Origin: Lactobacillus hamsteri DSM 5661 = JCM 6256
GTDB taxonomy: Bacteria; Bacillota; Bacilli; Lactobacillales; Lactobacillaceae
Direction: 5' to 3'
Assembly: GCF_000615445.1 (NCBI RefSeq)
Contig: NZ_BALY01000011.1
Location: forward strand, 1-48,525
Length of the DNA stretch: 48,525 bases
Notes under the pieces: generated by a model
Told to the model about the DNA's origin: nothing
Seen by the model: the letters and a program-made list of their open reading frames with translations, nothing else
Databases searched by the model: none
Shown here: piece after piece, positions 1 to 10,055 of the stretch
Layout of the letters: every line of letters starts with the position of its first letter
Position numbering within the stretch: the stretch's first letter is position 1
Position numbers and translations under genes: made by a program

Positions 1-31
1 TTTAATAATATGCTATTATTTAGCTTTTATA

Positions 32-559
32 TTAAGCACCATGGTACTTAACAAGTGAGTAAATATCAGTATCAGGGAATTGTTCACGGCCCTTTAAGTC
101 AACCAATTCAATGTAAAATGCCGCACCAACAACAACGCCGCCAAGCTTTTCAATTAATTGCTTAGTAGCATGAAGAGTACCAGCAGTAGCCATCAAATCA
201 TCACAGATAACTACCTTTTGGCCTGGCTTAATTGCATCTTTATGCATTTCCAAAACATTTGAGCCGTATTCCAAATCGTAAGAAGCACTTTCAACTTCTC
301 TTGGCAATTTATGAGGCTTACGAGCAGGAACAAAGCCGAGGCCAAGTTCAGTAGCAACAGGGCAACCTACGATAAATCCTCTGGCTTCTGGTCCCACAAT
401 AACTTCAGCACCACGACTCTTAGCATATTCTGCTAAGTCGTGAGTTGCTGCTCTGTATAAATCGCCATCTTGCAAAATTGGCGTAATATCTCTGAAGATA
501 ATGCCTTTATTAGGAAAATCCTTAACATTTGCAATATGCTTACTAAAATCAATTGCCAT
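32..559 (-). CDS. apt: Adenine phosphoribosyltransferase
   Basis: Purine salvage enzyme of the cytoplasm that makes AMP from adenine and PRPP. About 175 residues, the usual family length. The PRPP-binding loop is visible as [13 protein letters not shown] near residue 120, and EARGF near residue 60 is typical of Apt. An ATG 18 bp further upstream is possible, but it lies inside the Shine-Dalgarno GGAGG, so I choose the start giving MAIDFSK. The gene follows recJ on the same strand, a common recJ-apt pairing. Family assignment is from sequence; nothing odd is seen. Confidence 0.95.
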   Translation of the reverse strand: MAIDFSKHIANVKDFPNKGIIFRDITPILQDGDLYRAATHDLAEYAKSRGAEVIVGPEARGFIVGCPVATELGLGFVPARKPHKLPREVESASYDLEYGSNVLEMHKDAIKPGQKVVICDDLMATAGTLHATKQLIEKLGGVVVGAAFYIELVDLKGREQFPDTDIYSLVKYHGA

Positions 560-657
560 AAGAAGAAAAACCTCCATAAATATTGTGTGTCTATATATCG
601 AACACTTGACTTGTCTATTTTAACAAAGTTTCGCTTCAAAAAACAGACATTTTACTT

Positions 658-2927
658 CTATTTCATGAGATTATTAACATATGTCAATAGTTTTTGAGAT
701 GACATATGACGCAATTGACTAACAAAGTCAATTTGAGATTTTGTCGCCATCAAGTACTTAGACGCCGATAATGGTTGCTTTTTAGGATTCTTTTCACCAA
801 CTAATTTTCCATTATCTAATTTTATAAAACCAAGCTCAAAGAAAACTCTCAAAATGAATAGTACACTATCATAATCCAGTCCTAAATATGGTGCAACCGT
901 ACGATAATCGTCAGGCGTTAAAGTTGGATGTTTATAGATATACTTTAATACATTGCTAAAATAATTTTTATTAGGCAAACTTTCAACTGGTAATTGATCA
1001 ATCAAAAAACGTAAATAAAGTTGTTGATAATTGTTTTCTAAGGCTTGATCAAGTTCAATTTGGTTATGTGGTACATCCAATAAAACAGCAGTTTCGCCAC
1101 TTTCTTGATAATCACTAACCAAACTTAATTTATCTTCATCAATTCCTAAACTATTTTTCGCATAAGCCATATTTTTAGGATCGAATAACAAATATCTGTC
1201 CGCAAAGCCCATCACATAATTTTCAGCTCGCAAATCAATTACAGGGGTAGGCACCGCAAGTTTTGGTGCAGCAAAATCCAACCCCTCCATAATTCCTTGT
1301 AAGGTTGTTTTATTACGGAAATTATTAACCGATAATTGCACAAATATTTTTGTAATAAATGGCAAAAGATTGTTATTCAAAAATTCCTTGTTGAACCCAA
1401 CTACCGGAAGTGAACCACCATCTTTATTCACTGTAAATTTAACATGATTCTTTTCCTTACCCATTTTAAAGAAATGAGTAATATTCCCATTAGAAATACT
1501 AAAAATTGGCAATGGATCACCTGTGCCAAATGGTCCCACCTGATTAATTTCGGCCATAGTTTGCGGATTTAACTTATTAAGCTGTAATTCCATATCATAA
1601 TCTTTACTTTCAAGACTGCCTTCAACATGGAAATCTTTTTCAAAGGTATTCCGCAATTCGTTTATTTTATTTTCTTCAAGCGATAATCCGCAGGCAAAAT
1701 CATGTCCGCCAAATTTAGTTAAAAGCTGATCTTTAAGAGGACTTAAAGCATCAAATAAATTGAAGCCAGAAATGGAACGACCTGAACCTTTAATCTCTCC
1801 TGCAGCATTTTTGGTTAAAACGATTGTTGGTTTATGCGTTTTTTCAACCACTTTATTAGCAACTAAACCAAGCACGCCTTCATGAAATTCAGGATCATAA
1901 ATGACTAATGTATTTGCTTTTTGCCAACTATTTTCTTTAATTTGGCGCATGCATTTTTCATAAACTTCACTGGTTAATTCTTTACGTTCATCATTTAATT
2001 CTTCAATTCTATCAGCAATCTTCTGCGCTTCAATGTCGTCATCGCTAAGAAGAAGTTCAACCGCCATATTCGCATTATCTAAACGGCCTACAGCATTAAG
2101 ACGTGGCGCAATATTGAAGCTACATCGCCTTCATTGATATCACCAAGATTGAGACCAGCATTTTTAATCAACGCGCGCAAACCAGGACGTTCAGTTTGAT
2201 TAAGCATTTCTAATCCGCGCTTAACAATAATATGTCCTTCACCGGTTACCTTAACCATATCGCCAATAGTGCCGATCATTGCCAAATCAAGCAATTCGGG
2301 CATTGTATCCTGCATCAACGAGCGGCAAATTGTATACGCAACGCCGGCCCCACAATAATCATCAAAAGGATACTTTTGGCCAGGATAATTACAATGAACT
2401 AAGGCATAGGGCTTAGGAACATTTTCTTGGAAAGTATGGTGATCAGTTAAGATGACATCAACGCCATGGTCTTGAGCATACTTAATTTCTTCAACACCAG
2501 TTACGCCATTATCAACGGTAATAATTAATTTGGTGCCATTTTCAACAATTTCTTTATAACGATCAAGGTTGGGACCATAACCATCTTTAAAGCGATCAGG
2601 TATAAAATAATGAACATCTGCACCCAAAATGCTCAACGTTTCTGTCATGATAGTTGTTGCCGTAATTCCGTCGGCATCATAATCACCATAAATAGTGATT
2701 TTTTCACCTTTATCAATCGCCTTATTAATCCGTTCAACAGCTTTATCCATATCATGCATCAAAGAAGGATCAGCTAAATTTTCTTCGCTTGCATTAAACC
2801 AAAAATCTAATTTTTCGTCAGTATTAATTCCTCTTAAAGAAAACAACTTAGCCGTAATGGGGCTAAGTTGATATTTCTCAATTAAGTCGGAATTAAGTTC
2901 TTCTGCAGTTCTTTGTTTCCATTTCAT
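658..2927 (-). pseudogene. recJ: RecJ single-strand 5'-3' exonuclease, frameshifted
   Basis: Two adjacent open frames (2088-2927 and 658-2067) together encode one RecJ of about 755 residues. The first carries the DHH-phosphoesterase motifs: DYDADG near residue 80, VTDNG-like and TDHH. The second carries the DHHA1 region (GRSISGF, FGGHDFACG) and the OB and C-terminal parts. The break is near 2118: after EGDVA the first frame runs out in ILRHVLML, while the next frame gives FNIAPRLNAVGRLDNANMAVE, the conserved RecJ motif. Adding one base in the GCTTC context restores the frame. RecJ acts in recombination and mismatch repair. The start ATG overlaps the sortase stop as TAATG. A sequencing error is a serious alternative to a real mutation. 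Confidence 0.9.
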
Positions 2928-3622
2928 TATTTTAGATTAAACACCTTTAAATTGTTTTTCGTTGCCTTTTCAGTCTTAATTAAATTACCTCTAACGGCCC
3001 AACGGTTAACTCCACCATCCGCACAAGTAATTAAAGTTACAATTGGCTTTTTAGTATTGTCAACCAAGTAAACTGCGTAAGGATTTACCTTTTTCTTCAT
3101 ATAGATTTTATATACAAAAACCTTCTTAAGATTGGTTAGGTAAACATTTTGACCCTTTTTTGTATCCTCAAGTGGTGAGAACAAAATTCCTTTTGCCGTC
3201 ATATAGTGACCAGCAAGAGGATAATTTCCCTGCCCCATCACTTGATCTTCACGCATTGTACCGCCACCTGTAGTCATGGCATCATCGGACATCCCTAAGC
3301 AAATTGGTAAACGCATATTAACGTCAGGAATTGCTAAGGCACCGATTGCATGGGCATTATTCTTACGTGCCGATTTAGCAACCTGACTAAAGTCCACTTC
3401 TTTTACTTTATTAAAGTCAAACATCCCCTTCTTTTTCTGGTTTTGTTCAACTTTCTTTTTAGTCAAAGAAGTCATGGTACTTGTTTGATTACGGCTAATC
3501 ATTTGATTTCTAATTTGTTTATTAAAAATCAAAGCCAACCCAACAAGTAACAAAATAATTGCTACAACTCGGATAACGATTGTTTTAACATCACGTTTTT
3601 TATTCTTATTTTTTTCGGCCAT
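2927..3622 (-). CDS. srtA: Class A sortase
   Basis: Membrane transpeptidase that cleaves LPxTG-type sorting signals and links surface proteins to peptidoglycan. 231 residues: a basic N-terminus, one membrane anchor at about 14-33, a charged linker, then the sortase barrel. Catalytic residues are visible as His139 (NYPLAGHYM), Cys200 (TLITC) and probably Arg211 (RWAVRG). The gene lies directly upstream of recJ with overlapping stop and start, so the two are probably co-transcribed. Its promoter would lie in the 110 bp before the start, next to the left prophage junction, so integration may have changed its upstream context. Confidence 0.95.
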   Translation of the reverse strand: MAEKNKNKKRDVKTIVIRVVAIILLLVGLALIFNKQIRNQMISRNQTSTMTSLTKKKVEQNQKKKGMFDFNKVKEVDFSQVAKSARKNNAHAIGALAIPDVNMRLPICLGMSDDAMTTGGGTMREDQVMGQGNYPLAGHYMTAKGILFSPLEDTKKGQNVYLTNLKKVFVYKIYMKKKVNPYAVYLVDNTKKPIVTLITCADGGVNRWAVRGNLIKTEKATKNNLKVFNLK

Positions 3623-3734
3623 AATTACTTGCCTTAATGTCTATATAAATTGCGTTTTTCATCATTCTTCTTAGTCCTTTATTACTAGCTTTTAGCTTTT
3701 ACAAGTTAGCATAATTAATCATAATTAGCTACTT

Positions 3735-3758
3735 TTTTACGTAAATTTTACGTAGATT
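3735..3758. repeat. Putative left prophage attachment site
   Basis: A 24-bp sequence (TTTT followed by ACGTAAATTTTACGTAGATT) recurs at 38639-38662 with one mismatch. The two copies bracket everything phage-like. The core is a near-palindrome, TACGTAAA facing TTTACGTA, as expected for a tyrosine-integrase crossover site. It lies between the terminator after the lysin and the sortase promoter region. The role is inferred from position and repetition. Confidence 0.75.
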
Positions 3759-3821
3759 GTGTTAATTATTTGTATTAGAAAGAAGGCGTAAAACTCTTCG
3801 AATAGACATTATACCACAAAC

Positions 3822-3866
3822 AAAAAAGAACCACTCCATAGGTCTTATCCTACAGAGTGGCTTTCT
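3822..3866 (-). terminator. Terminator at the end of the late lysis genes
   Basis: On the minus strand a stem of AGCCACTC with GAGTGGTT is followed by a run of T (TTCTTTTTT). It starts just past the lysin stop codon and would end the late transcript before the left attachment site. The other strand also ends in a T run, so it may work both ways. Confidence 0.8.
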
Positions 3867-3876
3867 TTTTTACAAA

Positions 3877-4739
3877 TTATTTTAGTTTACCTAGTAATTT
3901 TCCATATTTATCTTTAGCAACGATATATCCATACTTACCATTACTTCGTGGCTGTCTTAACCATAAACGAAGTGGGCCTTGCAAAGTGGCATCATACTGA
4001 ATAATACTGCCTTTTGGTAGTTTTGCAATAGCTGGTGAGTCAATATGCGGACTTTCGTGCAGCTTTAAAGCTTGACCAAGAATAAACGTACCTTGTTTCT
4101 TTTTCCAAGCGGCTTTGTTTTTTGATTTAGCTACAGGTTTCTTATTCGATCCTTTAGCTAATTTCTTCCAGCCTTCTTTAGTTGTATTGGCCACATTTCT
4201 GTCCATATTATCACCAGTAAACTGCCAAATAGTATAAGTTGACCACGGCTGGTATTTAGCTTCATATTAGGGATGCTCCAACTCTTCCAGTTCATAGAAG
4301 GATAAGATGCAATCCAAAGACCACAATCTTTACTGCAGTTTGCAACCTGATTTAAAGATGAAGCTTGCACATAAATTAGTGGCCAAACACCAGATAACTT
4401 ATAAAACGCATCTACAAACTTACGCACATAGTTGCTATCACCCCAACTAGAATTTTGGTAACTTTCCCAGTCAACAGCAGGCACGGCTTCACCAAGATAG
4501 CCTTTGATATTTTTATAGAAGTATTGCGCTTCTTTTTCAGGATTGCCGCCCCCGATATAGTGATAAACACCAAGCAACTTACCAGCTTTTTTAGCTGCTT
4601 GATAATCTTGATCACAAAACGGATTAATATAATTTGTCCCTTGGGTAGCTTTCACCATGATTACATCAACCCCACTTAGAGTTGCGTATGAGCGTGGTGA
4701 GCCAGAGTAAACATCAACCATTTTTAACATTTTGATCAT
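3877..4739 (-). pseudogene. GH25 (lysozyme-type) phage endolysin, frameshifted
   Basis: Cell-wall muramidase for host lysis, split in two frames. The N-terminal frame (to about 4265) holds the GH25 barrel: VDVYSG at the start, VKATQG, YHYIGGG, and the catalytic AVDWES near residue 85-90. The downstream frame encodes EAKYQPWSTYTIWQFTGDN, the end of the GH25 fold, then a lysine-rich linker and a C-terminal SH3-like wall-binding region ending in KYGKLLGKLK. The shift occurs at CCTAATATGAAG; one extra base there restores PN-x-EAKYQPW. The start ATG was chosen for its Shine-Dalgarno AGGAAAG; it overlaps the holin end by 26 bp. As read, the lysin would lose its binding domain and part of the fold. 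Confidence 0.88.
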
Positions 4740-5157
4740 CTTCTTTCCTATTAATAGTGTCATCTAATTTTTTATTACTGGTAGACCATTGCGCCTTTAC
4801 AAATTTAATAATTGGTTCCGGCAGCCACCAACCAACCTCAGTCCAGGTTTCAATCACCCAAACTAAGTATTGATAAATAAAAGCAATTAAAAATGCCGTT
4901 GCTGCAGTTTGTGCCCCAATTGTAAATAAATATGGGTAGCCAACCGCTACAACCGCATAAGTAACCGCGTTTCTTAATACTGATTGTGGTTTAAACCAGT
5001 TTTTTCTCTCATCCGTCTTAATCACCCAGGGCTTAATTAAATCTAAAATTAGATCTAGTAAAACCACAATCGTAAAAGCCCAAAACCACTTATCGTCAAT
5101 CAAGTGGGTGTATTGTTCTAGTAGCTCATTATGGTAGCTACTTGCAACTTCAATCAT
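4714..5157 (-). CDS. Holin
   Basis: Small membrane protein of 147 residues placed directly before the lysin, the normal position for a holin that opens the membrane to the endolysin. Three hydrophobic segments are visible: WFWAFTIVVLLDLILDLI, the region NAVTYAVVAVGYPYLFTIG, and AFLIAFIYQYLVWVI, followed by a charged tail. I place the start at MIEVASSYH because AGGAG lies 10 bases before it and the longer frame would overlap the preceding gene. The three-segment layout suits class I / toxin-secretion type holins; exact family not proven. Confidence 0.82.
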   Translation of the reverse strand: MIEVASSYHNELLEQYTHLIDDKWFWAFTIVVLLDLILDLIKPWVIKTDERKNWFKPQSVLRNAVTYAVVAVGYPYLFTIGAQTAATAFLIAFIYQYLVWVIETWTEVGWWLPEPIIKFVKAQWSTSNKKLDDTINRKEDDQNVKNG

Positions 5158-5170
5158 GTTTGCTACGCTC

Positions 5171-5737
5171 CTAATATTGTGGGTTCTTGAAGAATTGTAT
5201 ATAGCAGTTATTTTGTAAATCACTACATTGCCATTTGTTTTCACTACTAATGTAATTCATTCTAATCATTTTAAAGTGGCCATGAATATATAGAGCTGCT
5301 ATTCCTCTATTGTTTGTATTAGGATATACGATCATTCTTTTATTCAAATCATTATTGCCATTTTTAGCTGCAGTTAAAATATCTATTAATTTTGAACATG
5401 ATGCACTACCAAATTGAGTGCATTCAGGACTAACAGAAAAATAATAATCTCTATAAATCTTATCAACTTCAGTACGATCTAAATAAATTGTTTTTGCGCT
5501 GCTAACATAAAAAGGATAGCCACTTTCAGCAATAATATCTGAAGAGCGAAGCGCACTCCATTCTTCTGGAGTAATTTGGTCAGATACTGTTTTTGAGTGA
5601 TATCCATTTGGATAATATTTCAAATAAATTAATTTAGCAGAATCACTACTTCTTTTTGTTGCATAATACATAGCTGCAATTTCAGTGCTATTTGCGTATG
5701 CGCTTTTTAGCGCTTTACCATCTCTATAAATTGCCAT
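5171..5737 (-). CDS. Hypothetical phage protein downstream of the tail fibre
   Basis: 188 residues between the fibre and the holin. I do not recognise a family. It has no signal peptide or membrane segment, is rich in Tyr, Ser and Asn, and has four cysteines (PECTQFGSASCSK and WQCSDLQNNC). Being encoded right after the fibre and in the same strand, it could be a fibre tip, fibre chaperone or adsorption accessory protein, but that rests on position only. Confidence 0.7.
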   Translation of the reverse strand: MAIYRDGKALKSAYANSTEIAAMYYATKRSSDSAKLIYLKYYPNGYHSKTVSDQITPEEWSALRSSDIIAESGYPFYVSSAKTIYLDRTEVDKIYRDYYFSVSPECTQFGSASCSKLIDILTAAKNGNNDLNKRMIVYPNTNNRGIAALYIHGHFKMIRMNYISSENKWQCSDLQNNCYIQFFKNPQY

Positions 5738-5749
5738 AGAAACACCTCA

Positions 5750-7330
5750 TTATAATAAAATTCCTGTTAGTGTGTCTGGATGATTTGCACTATATTGCCT
5801 TGCATCACTATCATTGTCAAAGATCTGAATAGTTGCTACATTTCCATTGGAATCTGGGAAAGTGTTATTCACTTTTTTTACCCCAACATTTATAGTTGCA
5901 TTCCCATTACTATCAGGACTAACGCCATTAACTTTCTTGACACTATTAGTGCTTACATTTCCATTTGAATCTGGTTCGTTTCCATCAACAGTTTTAACCT
6001 TCACTGCTTTTGATAATTCTTTTTTAGTAGCTAAGCCGCTTAAATCAGGATCAGGAACTATCAAAGGCAAAGTGCCATCTTCAGTAGGCAAAATCTGGGC
6101 ACCACCATTAACAGTAGCGCTTTTGACTTTGCCTACATTTTCAAGAAGGTTATTAACGTCAGTCTTATTATAAGTTTCAGTTTTTGCATAAACTCCAGAC
6201 GCAGAAGCAAGTTGAACCCATGGTTTCCAATTGTTATCTGTTTTAAATCTATAATATGGTGCTTCGTTATTGTCAGGATAGTAAATTTGAACAAGTCTAC
6301 TATTCACCCCATTTAAAACATTCAATACGCCCCCATTACTAGTAGGATAATTTAGCTCAGCAGTTGGGGTTTCAATTCTGTAAACACCCGTAGTAGTTAA
6401 TGTATTAGCATCTATGCCTACTTTATTCTGTGATTCAGTAGTACCGCTTAAAGTATTTACTCTAGTAGTTAACGCATCGACTGTAGCTTTATCAGCTTTA
6501 CCGCCTACCGTTTTAATTAAATCTACTAATTTAATAGCAGTCCAATCATCATTAAAAATATCGATGGTATAAGTGCCGTCTGCATTCTTTTTAGCACTCC
6601 ATGTTTTATCTTCTGCTTCACTTGTACCATTAACAAACTGCTTTCTGAATTTAATTTTCGTTAAATCCGTTAATGATTCAACTTCTGATCTAGTAGGATA
6701 ATTGCTCAAATCTGGATTAGGAACCGTTAAAGCTAAATTACCTTCATCATCTGGTAAGACTTTTTCGCTACCGTTTACTGTTGCTGATTTAGCACGAGTA
6801 TTTTCTAAATCTTCCAACCTAGTATTTGATTCTTCAACATGTCGATTAAAGACATCATAAGGTACACTAGTTCCATCTAAGATTTCAACTGTAACGCTTT
6901 GCACACGACCAACAACTACATACATTTGTAAATTAAATCTGTACAAAACTTGATCAGAATAATCAGGCATAAATTCTGCCTCTTGAGCCGTAGCTAAAGC
7001 GTAAAGAAAATCATGATCTTTTCCTTCTTCTTTGACATAAAGCCCCACATTACGAATTGGATATGAATTAGTTAAATCCTTGTTAGTAAATCGTAATGAA
7101 ACACTTAAAATTGCATTATCTGTTTGGGTAGGTTCAGCATCTAAAATTGTGCCATTTTGCATAATGGATGGTAATTCTGTTAATGCTTGTAATTCAGTAA
7201 TAGTTTTTCCACTTAAATCTTCACTTGAAGTAACAGCTCTAGTAATTTGAAATTTTGCTTTACCAGCATTTGCTTTTTTTGCTAGTTCAAGCCCAGCGTC
7301 AGTTAAAATTGTTTTATTATATTTTGACAT
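5750..7330 (-). CDS. Tail fibre / receptor-binding protein
   Basis: 526 residues. The N-terminus (MSKYNKTILTDAGLELAKK and about 150 following residues) matches the tail-collar fibre N-domain of contractile phages (DUF3751 type), which attaches to the baseplate. The middle has trimer-like Gly/Ser/Thr-rich stretches and a WKPWVQLAS segment. The C-terminal third has repeated blocks: SATVNG-ILPxxxGxLxLxVPxPDLS twice, then several copies of VKxVNGxxPDSNGNV. Such repeats are common in fibre shafts and are sites for host-range recombination. It follows the DUF2313 baseplate gene, so it belongs to the adsorption apparatus. Shine-Dalgarno GGAGAAA precedes the ATG. Confidence 0.88.
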   Translation of the reverse strand: MSKYNKTILTDAGLELAKKANAGKAKFQITRAVTSSEDLSGKTITELQALTELPSIMQNGTILDAEPTQTDNAILSVSLRFTNKDLTNSYPIRNVGLYVKEEGKDHDFLYALATAQEAEFMPDYSDQVLYRFNLQMYVVVGRVQSVTVEILDGTSVPYDVFNRHVEESNTRLEDLENTRAKSATVNGSEKVLPDDEGNLALTVPNPDLSNYPTRSEVESLTDLTKIKFRKQFVNGTSEAEDKTWSAKKNADGTYTIDIFNDDWTAIKLVDLIKTVGGKADKATVDALTTRVNTLSGTTESQNKVGIDANTLTTTGVYRIETPTAELNYPTSNGGVLNVLNGVNSRLVQIYYPDNNEAPYYRFKTDNNWKPWVQLASASGVYAKTETYNKTDVNNLLENVGKVKSATVNGGAQILPTEDGTLPLIVPDPDLSGLATKKELSKAVKVKTVDGNEPDSNGNVSTNSVKKVNGVSPDSNGNATINVGVKKVNNTFPDSNGNVATIQIFDNDSDARQYSANHPDTLTGILL

Positions 7331-7342
7331 GCTCTTTTTCTC

Positions 7343-8011
7343 CTATTTTAAAAATTGATCTTTATCAGCTAAAATCTTTGCATCTGTTATGTGATAGAAG
7401 CCAACACCTTTATAAATTTCTTCACGAGTCACAATATCAAAGTTGAGTTGATCCGTATTAGCCATACTAGTAGCATCACTATCTACTGTATGAAAAATTC
7501 CATAGTTTAAGGTGTTTTCAATTTCAGCTTTCGATAAAGCAATCATGATTTCATAAATCATATTGGCCGGAATACAAATATTTAGTAAGTATTGCAATTG
7601 CCGTACATTAGATAAGTTAATATCTTCACTTTTAGCATCAACTTGAACATATCGCTTGCCATGATCAATTTTGGCTTCAGCTTTTAAATTCATGAAGTTC
7701 ATTAGATAGTTAAGATATCGGACAGTTAAAGGCTTAGGTGGCAATAGATGCATTAAAACATTGTTTTGCCTAATCTCTAAACTATCTTCAGGATCTGGTA
7801 CAATCCCAACTTGATCTTCAAAAACAGAAACACCTTGTAAATCCGTTTTAATTACAAACTGATTGAGCAAAGTTCTATTTCTTTCAAAATCAAAATCGCT
7901 TAGTGACACGCCTTGTGCTGCAAGGATCTTTTCCATTTCATATACGCCTTGATAATAATCAGGCATATATTCAAAAATAAATTTTTTATCTAAAATATGT
8001 CTTTTATCCAT
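7343..8011 (-). CDS. Baseplate protein, YmfQ/DUF2313 family (P2 gpI-like)
   Basis: 222 residues. The order baseplate J, this gene, fibre is the same as P2 J-I-H and PBSX XkdT-XkdU. The N-terminal half (MPDYYQGVYEMEKIL, LPPKPLTVRYLNYLMNFM) fits the DUF2313 wedge family, which joins the baseplate wedge to the fibres. Its start overlaps the end of the baseplate J gene by 8 bp. Assignment is by sequence character plus context. Confidence 0.85.
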   Translation of the reverse strand: MDKRHILDKKFIFEYMPDYYQGVYEMEKILAAQGVSLSDFDFERNRTLLNQFVIKTDLQGVSVFEDQVGIVPDPEDSLEIRQNNVLMHLLPPKPLTVRYLNYLMNFMNLKAEAKIDHGKRYVQVDAKSEDINLSNVRQLQYLLNICIPANMIYEIMIALSKAEIENTLNYGIFHTVDSDATSMANTDQLNFDIVTREEIYKGVGFYHITDAKILADKDQFLK

Positions 8012-9152
8012 CTAGTGTCACCTCGCCCAGCATTGGGAGTTGTGACAGATTGTTATTAAAAATCAAATTTATATCTTCATCTTCATCATTCAAATAAGGC
8101 AAGGTCGCATTTGCTACACCACTTACGTTCATAATTCGAGATAAAATTTGTGAGCGATAGATGGCTTGTGCATATCCTCGACCAAGTACGGGATCAATTT
8201 GTGCCCAATCATCACGCAATCTAGAAAAATAAGATTCTAGTGTTTTCTTGATGTTTTCCATCACACCTACTATAGAAGCTTGTGGTTCAAGTTTGACTCT
8301 AGTTCGCACATTAACAATCAAAGCTTCGGGAGCTACGACTGTTACTCTATGATCAATTGGAGCTAAACCATAGCCTTCTGTAGTTTTCTCTTCAGGATCT
8401 AGTGCTTCTTTAACTTGATGACATAAGTCTTTACTTGCCGGCTTTAAATCGTTGTTTAAAATAACCACTTTAACGGTTCCAGGGCCTGCCCATGTTGGAT
8501 AAATTTGAGCAGCACCAATAGTATCAATTTCACTACACATATCTAAATAGTCCGCAACATTACCACCGTATGCGATCCAATTTTGAGAGCCTAGCAATCT
8601 TGCTCTTAAGTGATCATCTGTTTCAGCATTTCTAGCAGGCACAGTAACTTCTATAATCTCAGCCCAGTTTACACGGTCATTAGGAGTAACTGGTAAGATT
8701 TGCCCGATATAGCTGTTAGCACCCGTACCAGAAACTTCAGCTTGCATGGTTACCGTAGAATCATCATTAAGCTTCACAACTTTGTAGAAGTTAGGAATAT
8801 CACCTATACTGGCAAAACGATCTCCTAGCGCCACATTATCAATGGGCTGATGATCAAAGCCTTCAATTACAGCTTTAACTTCGGCATAAGTAGCTGGATA
8901 GCGACTTGTACCGTGTTCAACTGCTCGATAGTCTAAAAATTCTCCTGTAGCCGTTCTGATATAAGTTTGTTTGATGATCATTGCCATGTTCAAAGACTGT
9001 TGAGCGAGTAGCATGGCTGCTGGAGCAATCGCATCATATACGATAGAGCCTTCACGCTTATCAATATCATCTGGAACTTCATCAAGCATTTCATCTTTCC
9101 AGTAATTAAAATTGCGTTCTTCAAACGTTCTAGCTAATTCTTCAGGATTCAT
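8004..9152 (-). CDS. Baseplate J-like wedge protein
   Basis: 382 residues, typical for the gpJ/XkdT family of contractile tails. Visible family features are the N-terminal helix region with DIDKREGSIVYDAIAPAA, the GTSRYPAT segment after it, and TDDHLRARLLGSQNWIAYGGNVADYLDMC in the middle. It forms the wedge of the baseplate around the hub. Start and stop overlap both neighbours by about 10 bp, showing tight translational coupling. Confidence 0.92.
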   Translation of the reverse strand: MNPEELARTFEERNFNYWKDEMLDEVPDDIDKREGSIVYDAIAPAAMLLAQQSLNMAMIIKQTYIRTATGEFLDYRAVEHGTSRYPATYAEVKAVIEGFDHQPIDNVALGDRFASIGDIPNFYKVVKLNDDSTVTMQAEVSGTGANSYIGQILPVTPNDRVNWAEIIEVTVPARNAETDDHLRARLLGSQNWIAYGGNVADYLDMCSEIDTIGAAQIYPTWAGPGTVKVVILNNDLKPASKDLCHQVKEALDPEEKTTEGYGLAPIDHRVTVVAPEALIVNVRTRVKLEPQASIVGVMENIKKTLESYFSRLRDDWAQIDPVLGRGYAQAIYRSQILSRIMNVSGVANATLPYLNDEDEDINLIFNNNLSQLPMLGEVTLDG

Positions 9153-9642
9153 TGCTTAAACCGACCTCCTCTTTTATCGGAATATCACCATACACTGTAT
9201 GGCATACACCCCTTACCATTAATGTATCTGTTTCTATCAAATCGATAGTTTGTATATCTACTTCAGTAACACGATCATCGTCTATAAGTGCTTCGATAAT
9301 CATTCTTTCGCATTCTGTTTTGGCGTAAGAAATATTTTTACCGATTAGTTCAGGCAAATCATTACCATACTGATCAGAATAGATTGGATATATAAAGCGC
9401 TCTGTTCTAAGGATTTTATCGACAGCTTGTTCCATAGCAGCTAAGCCATCAAACTTGTTTCTGATTCTGCCATGATAGACCTGAAAGGTTAGTGTAGGAT
9501 CATCTTCAACTTGACCATTATCGATTTGAGCTTCTTCTTCATCGATTTCTAGGATAGACTCTTCGCCTTCAAATCCTGTTTCGTCAAAATCAAGCTCATC
9601 ATCTTCTTCTGTAAAAAGTTCATCATTCAAAGCAAACACCAT
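9142..9642 (-). CDS. Baseplate protein, DUF2634 (XkdS-like)
   Basis: 166 residues. The first 50 residues are very acidic (FTEEDDELDFDETGFEGEE), then comes a gp25-like region (LAAMEQAVDKILRTERFIYPIYS, YGNDLPELIGK), the pattern of XkdS/DUF2634 proteins, functional equivalents of the T4 gp25 sheath-initiation wedge protein. It is located between the DUF2577 and baseplate J genes exactly as in PBSX. Confidence 0.88.
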   Translation of the reverse strand: MVFALNDELFTEEDDELDFDETGFEGEESILEIDEEEAQIDNGQVEDDPTLTFQVYHGRIRNKFDGLAAMEQAVDKILRTERFIYPIYSDQYGNDLPELIGKNISYAKTECERMIIEALIDDDRVTEVDIQTIDLIETDTLMVRGVCHTVYGDIPIKEEVGLSNES

Positions 9643-9650
9643 CCTTTCTT

Positions 9651-10055
9651 TTAAAAGCCGTATCCATCTTTATCAGTTCGTTCAAACAGATAAAATCTCT
9701 GTCCGCCATCGCATCGTACAAGAGTTACTTTGTCATCTTTTTCAAGTTCATTGTTGATTTCTAAATAAAAATCTTTTTTAGGAAAATCAATATCAGACTT
9801 AGAAAAGGAAGCACTTCCGCTATGTCCATGAAACTGAAAGCCACTTAATGAGCCTTTAGACTTAAGCTTTCCTTGAAGTTTTATCTTGCCGATATGTCTA
9901 CCTAGCTCAATAAAATCTTCAGTAATTACCATGTCATTAGCTATTTGCACTTTAAGCGGATCAGTTGATTTAACAACGCCATATACTATGTCAGCATAAT
10001 CAGATGGTTTGCCACCTCGTGATTTTAAAAGCTTTAAGATTTGCTCTCCTGCCAT
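9651..10055 (-). CDS. Baseplate-associated protein, DUF2577 (XkdR-like)
   Basis: 134 residues with an OB-like beta-rich core (VYGVVKSTDPLKVQIANDMVITEDFIELG) and ending in LVRCDGGQRFYLFERTDK. Length, core and place between hub and DUF2634 fit DUF2577/XkdR. Its start overlaps the hub gene end by 22 bp. Precise role in the baseplate is not known to me. Confidence 0.85.
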   Translation of the reverse strand: MAGEQILKLLKSRGGKPSDYADIVYGVVKSTDPLKVQIANDMVITEDFIELGRHIGKIKLQGKLKSKGSLSGFQFHGHSGSASFSKSDIDFPKKDFYLEINNELEKDDKVTLVRCDGGQRFYLFERTDKDGYGF

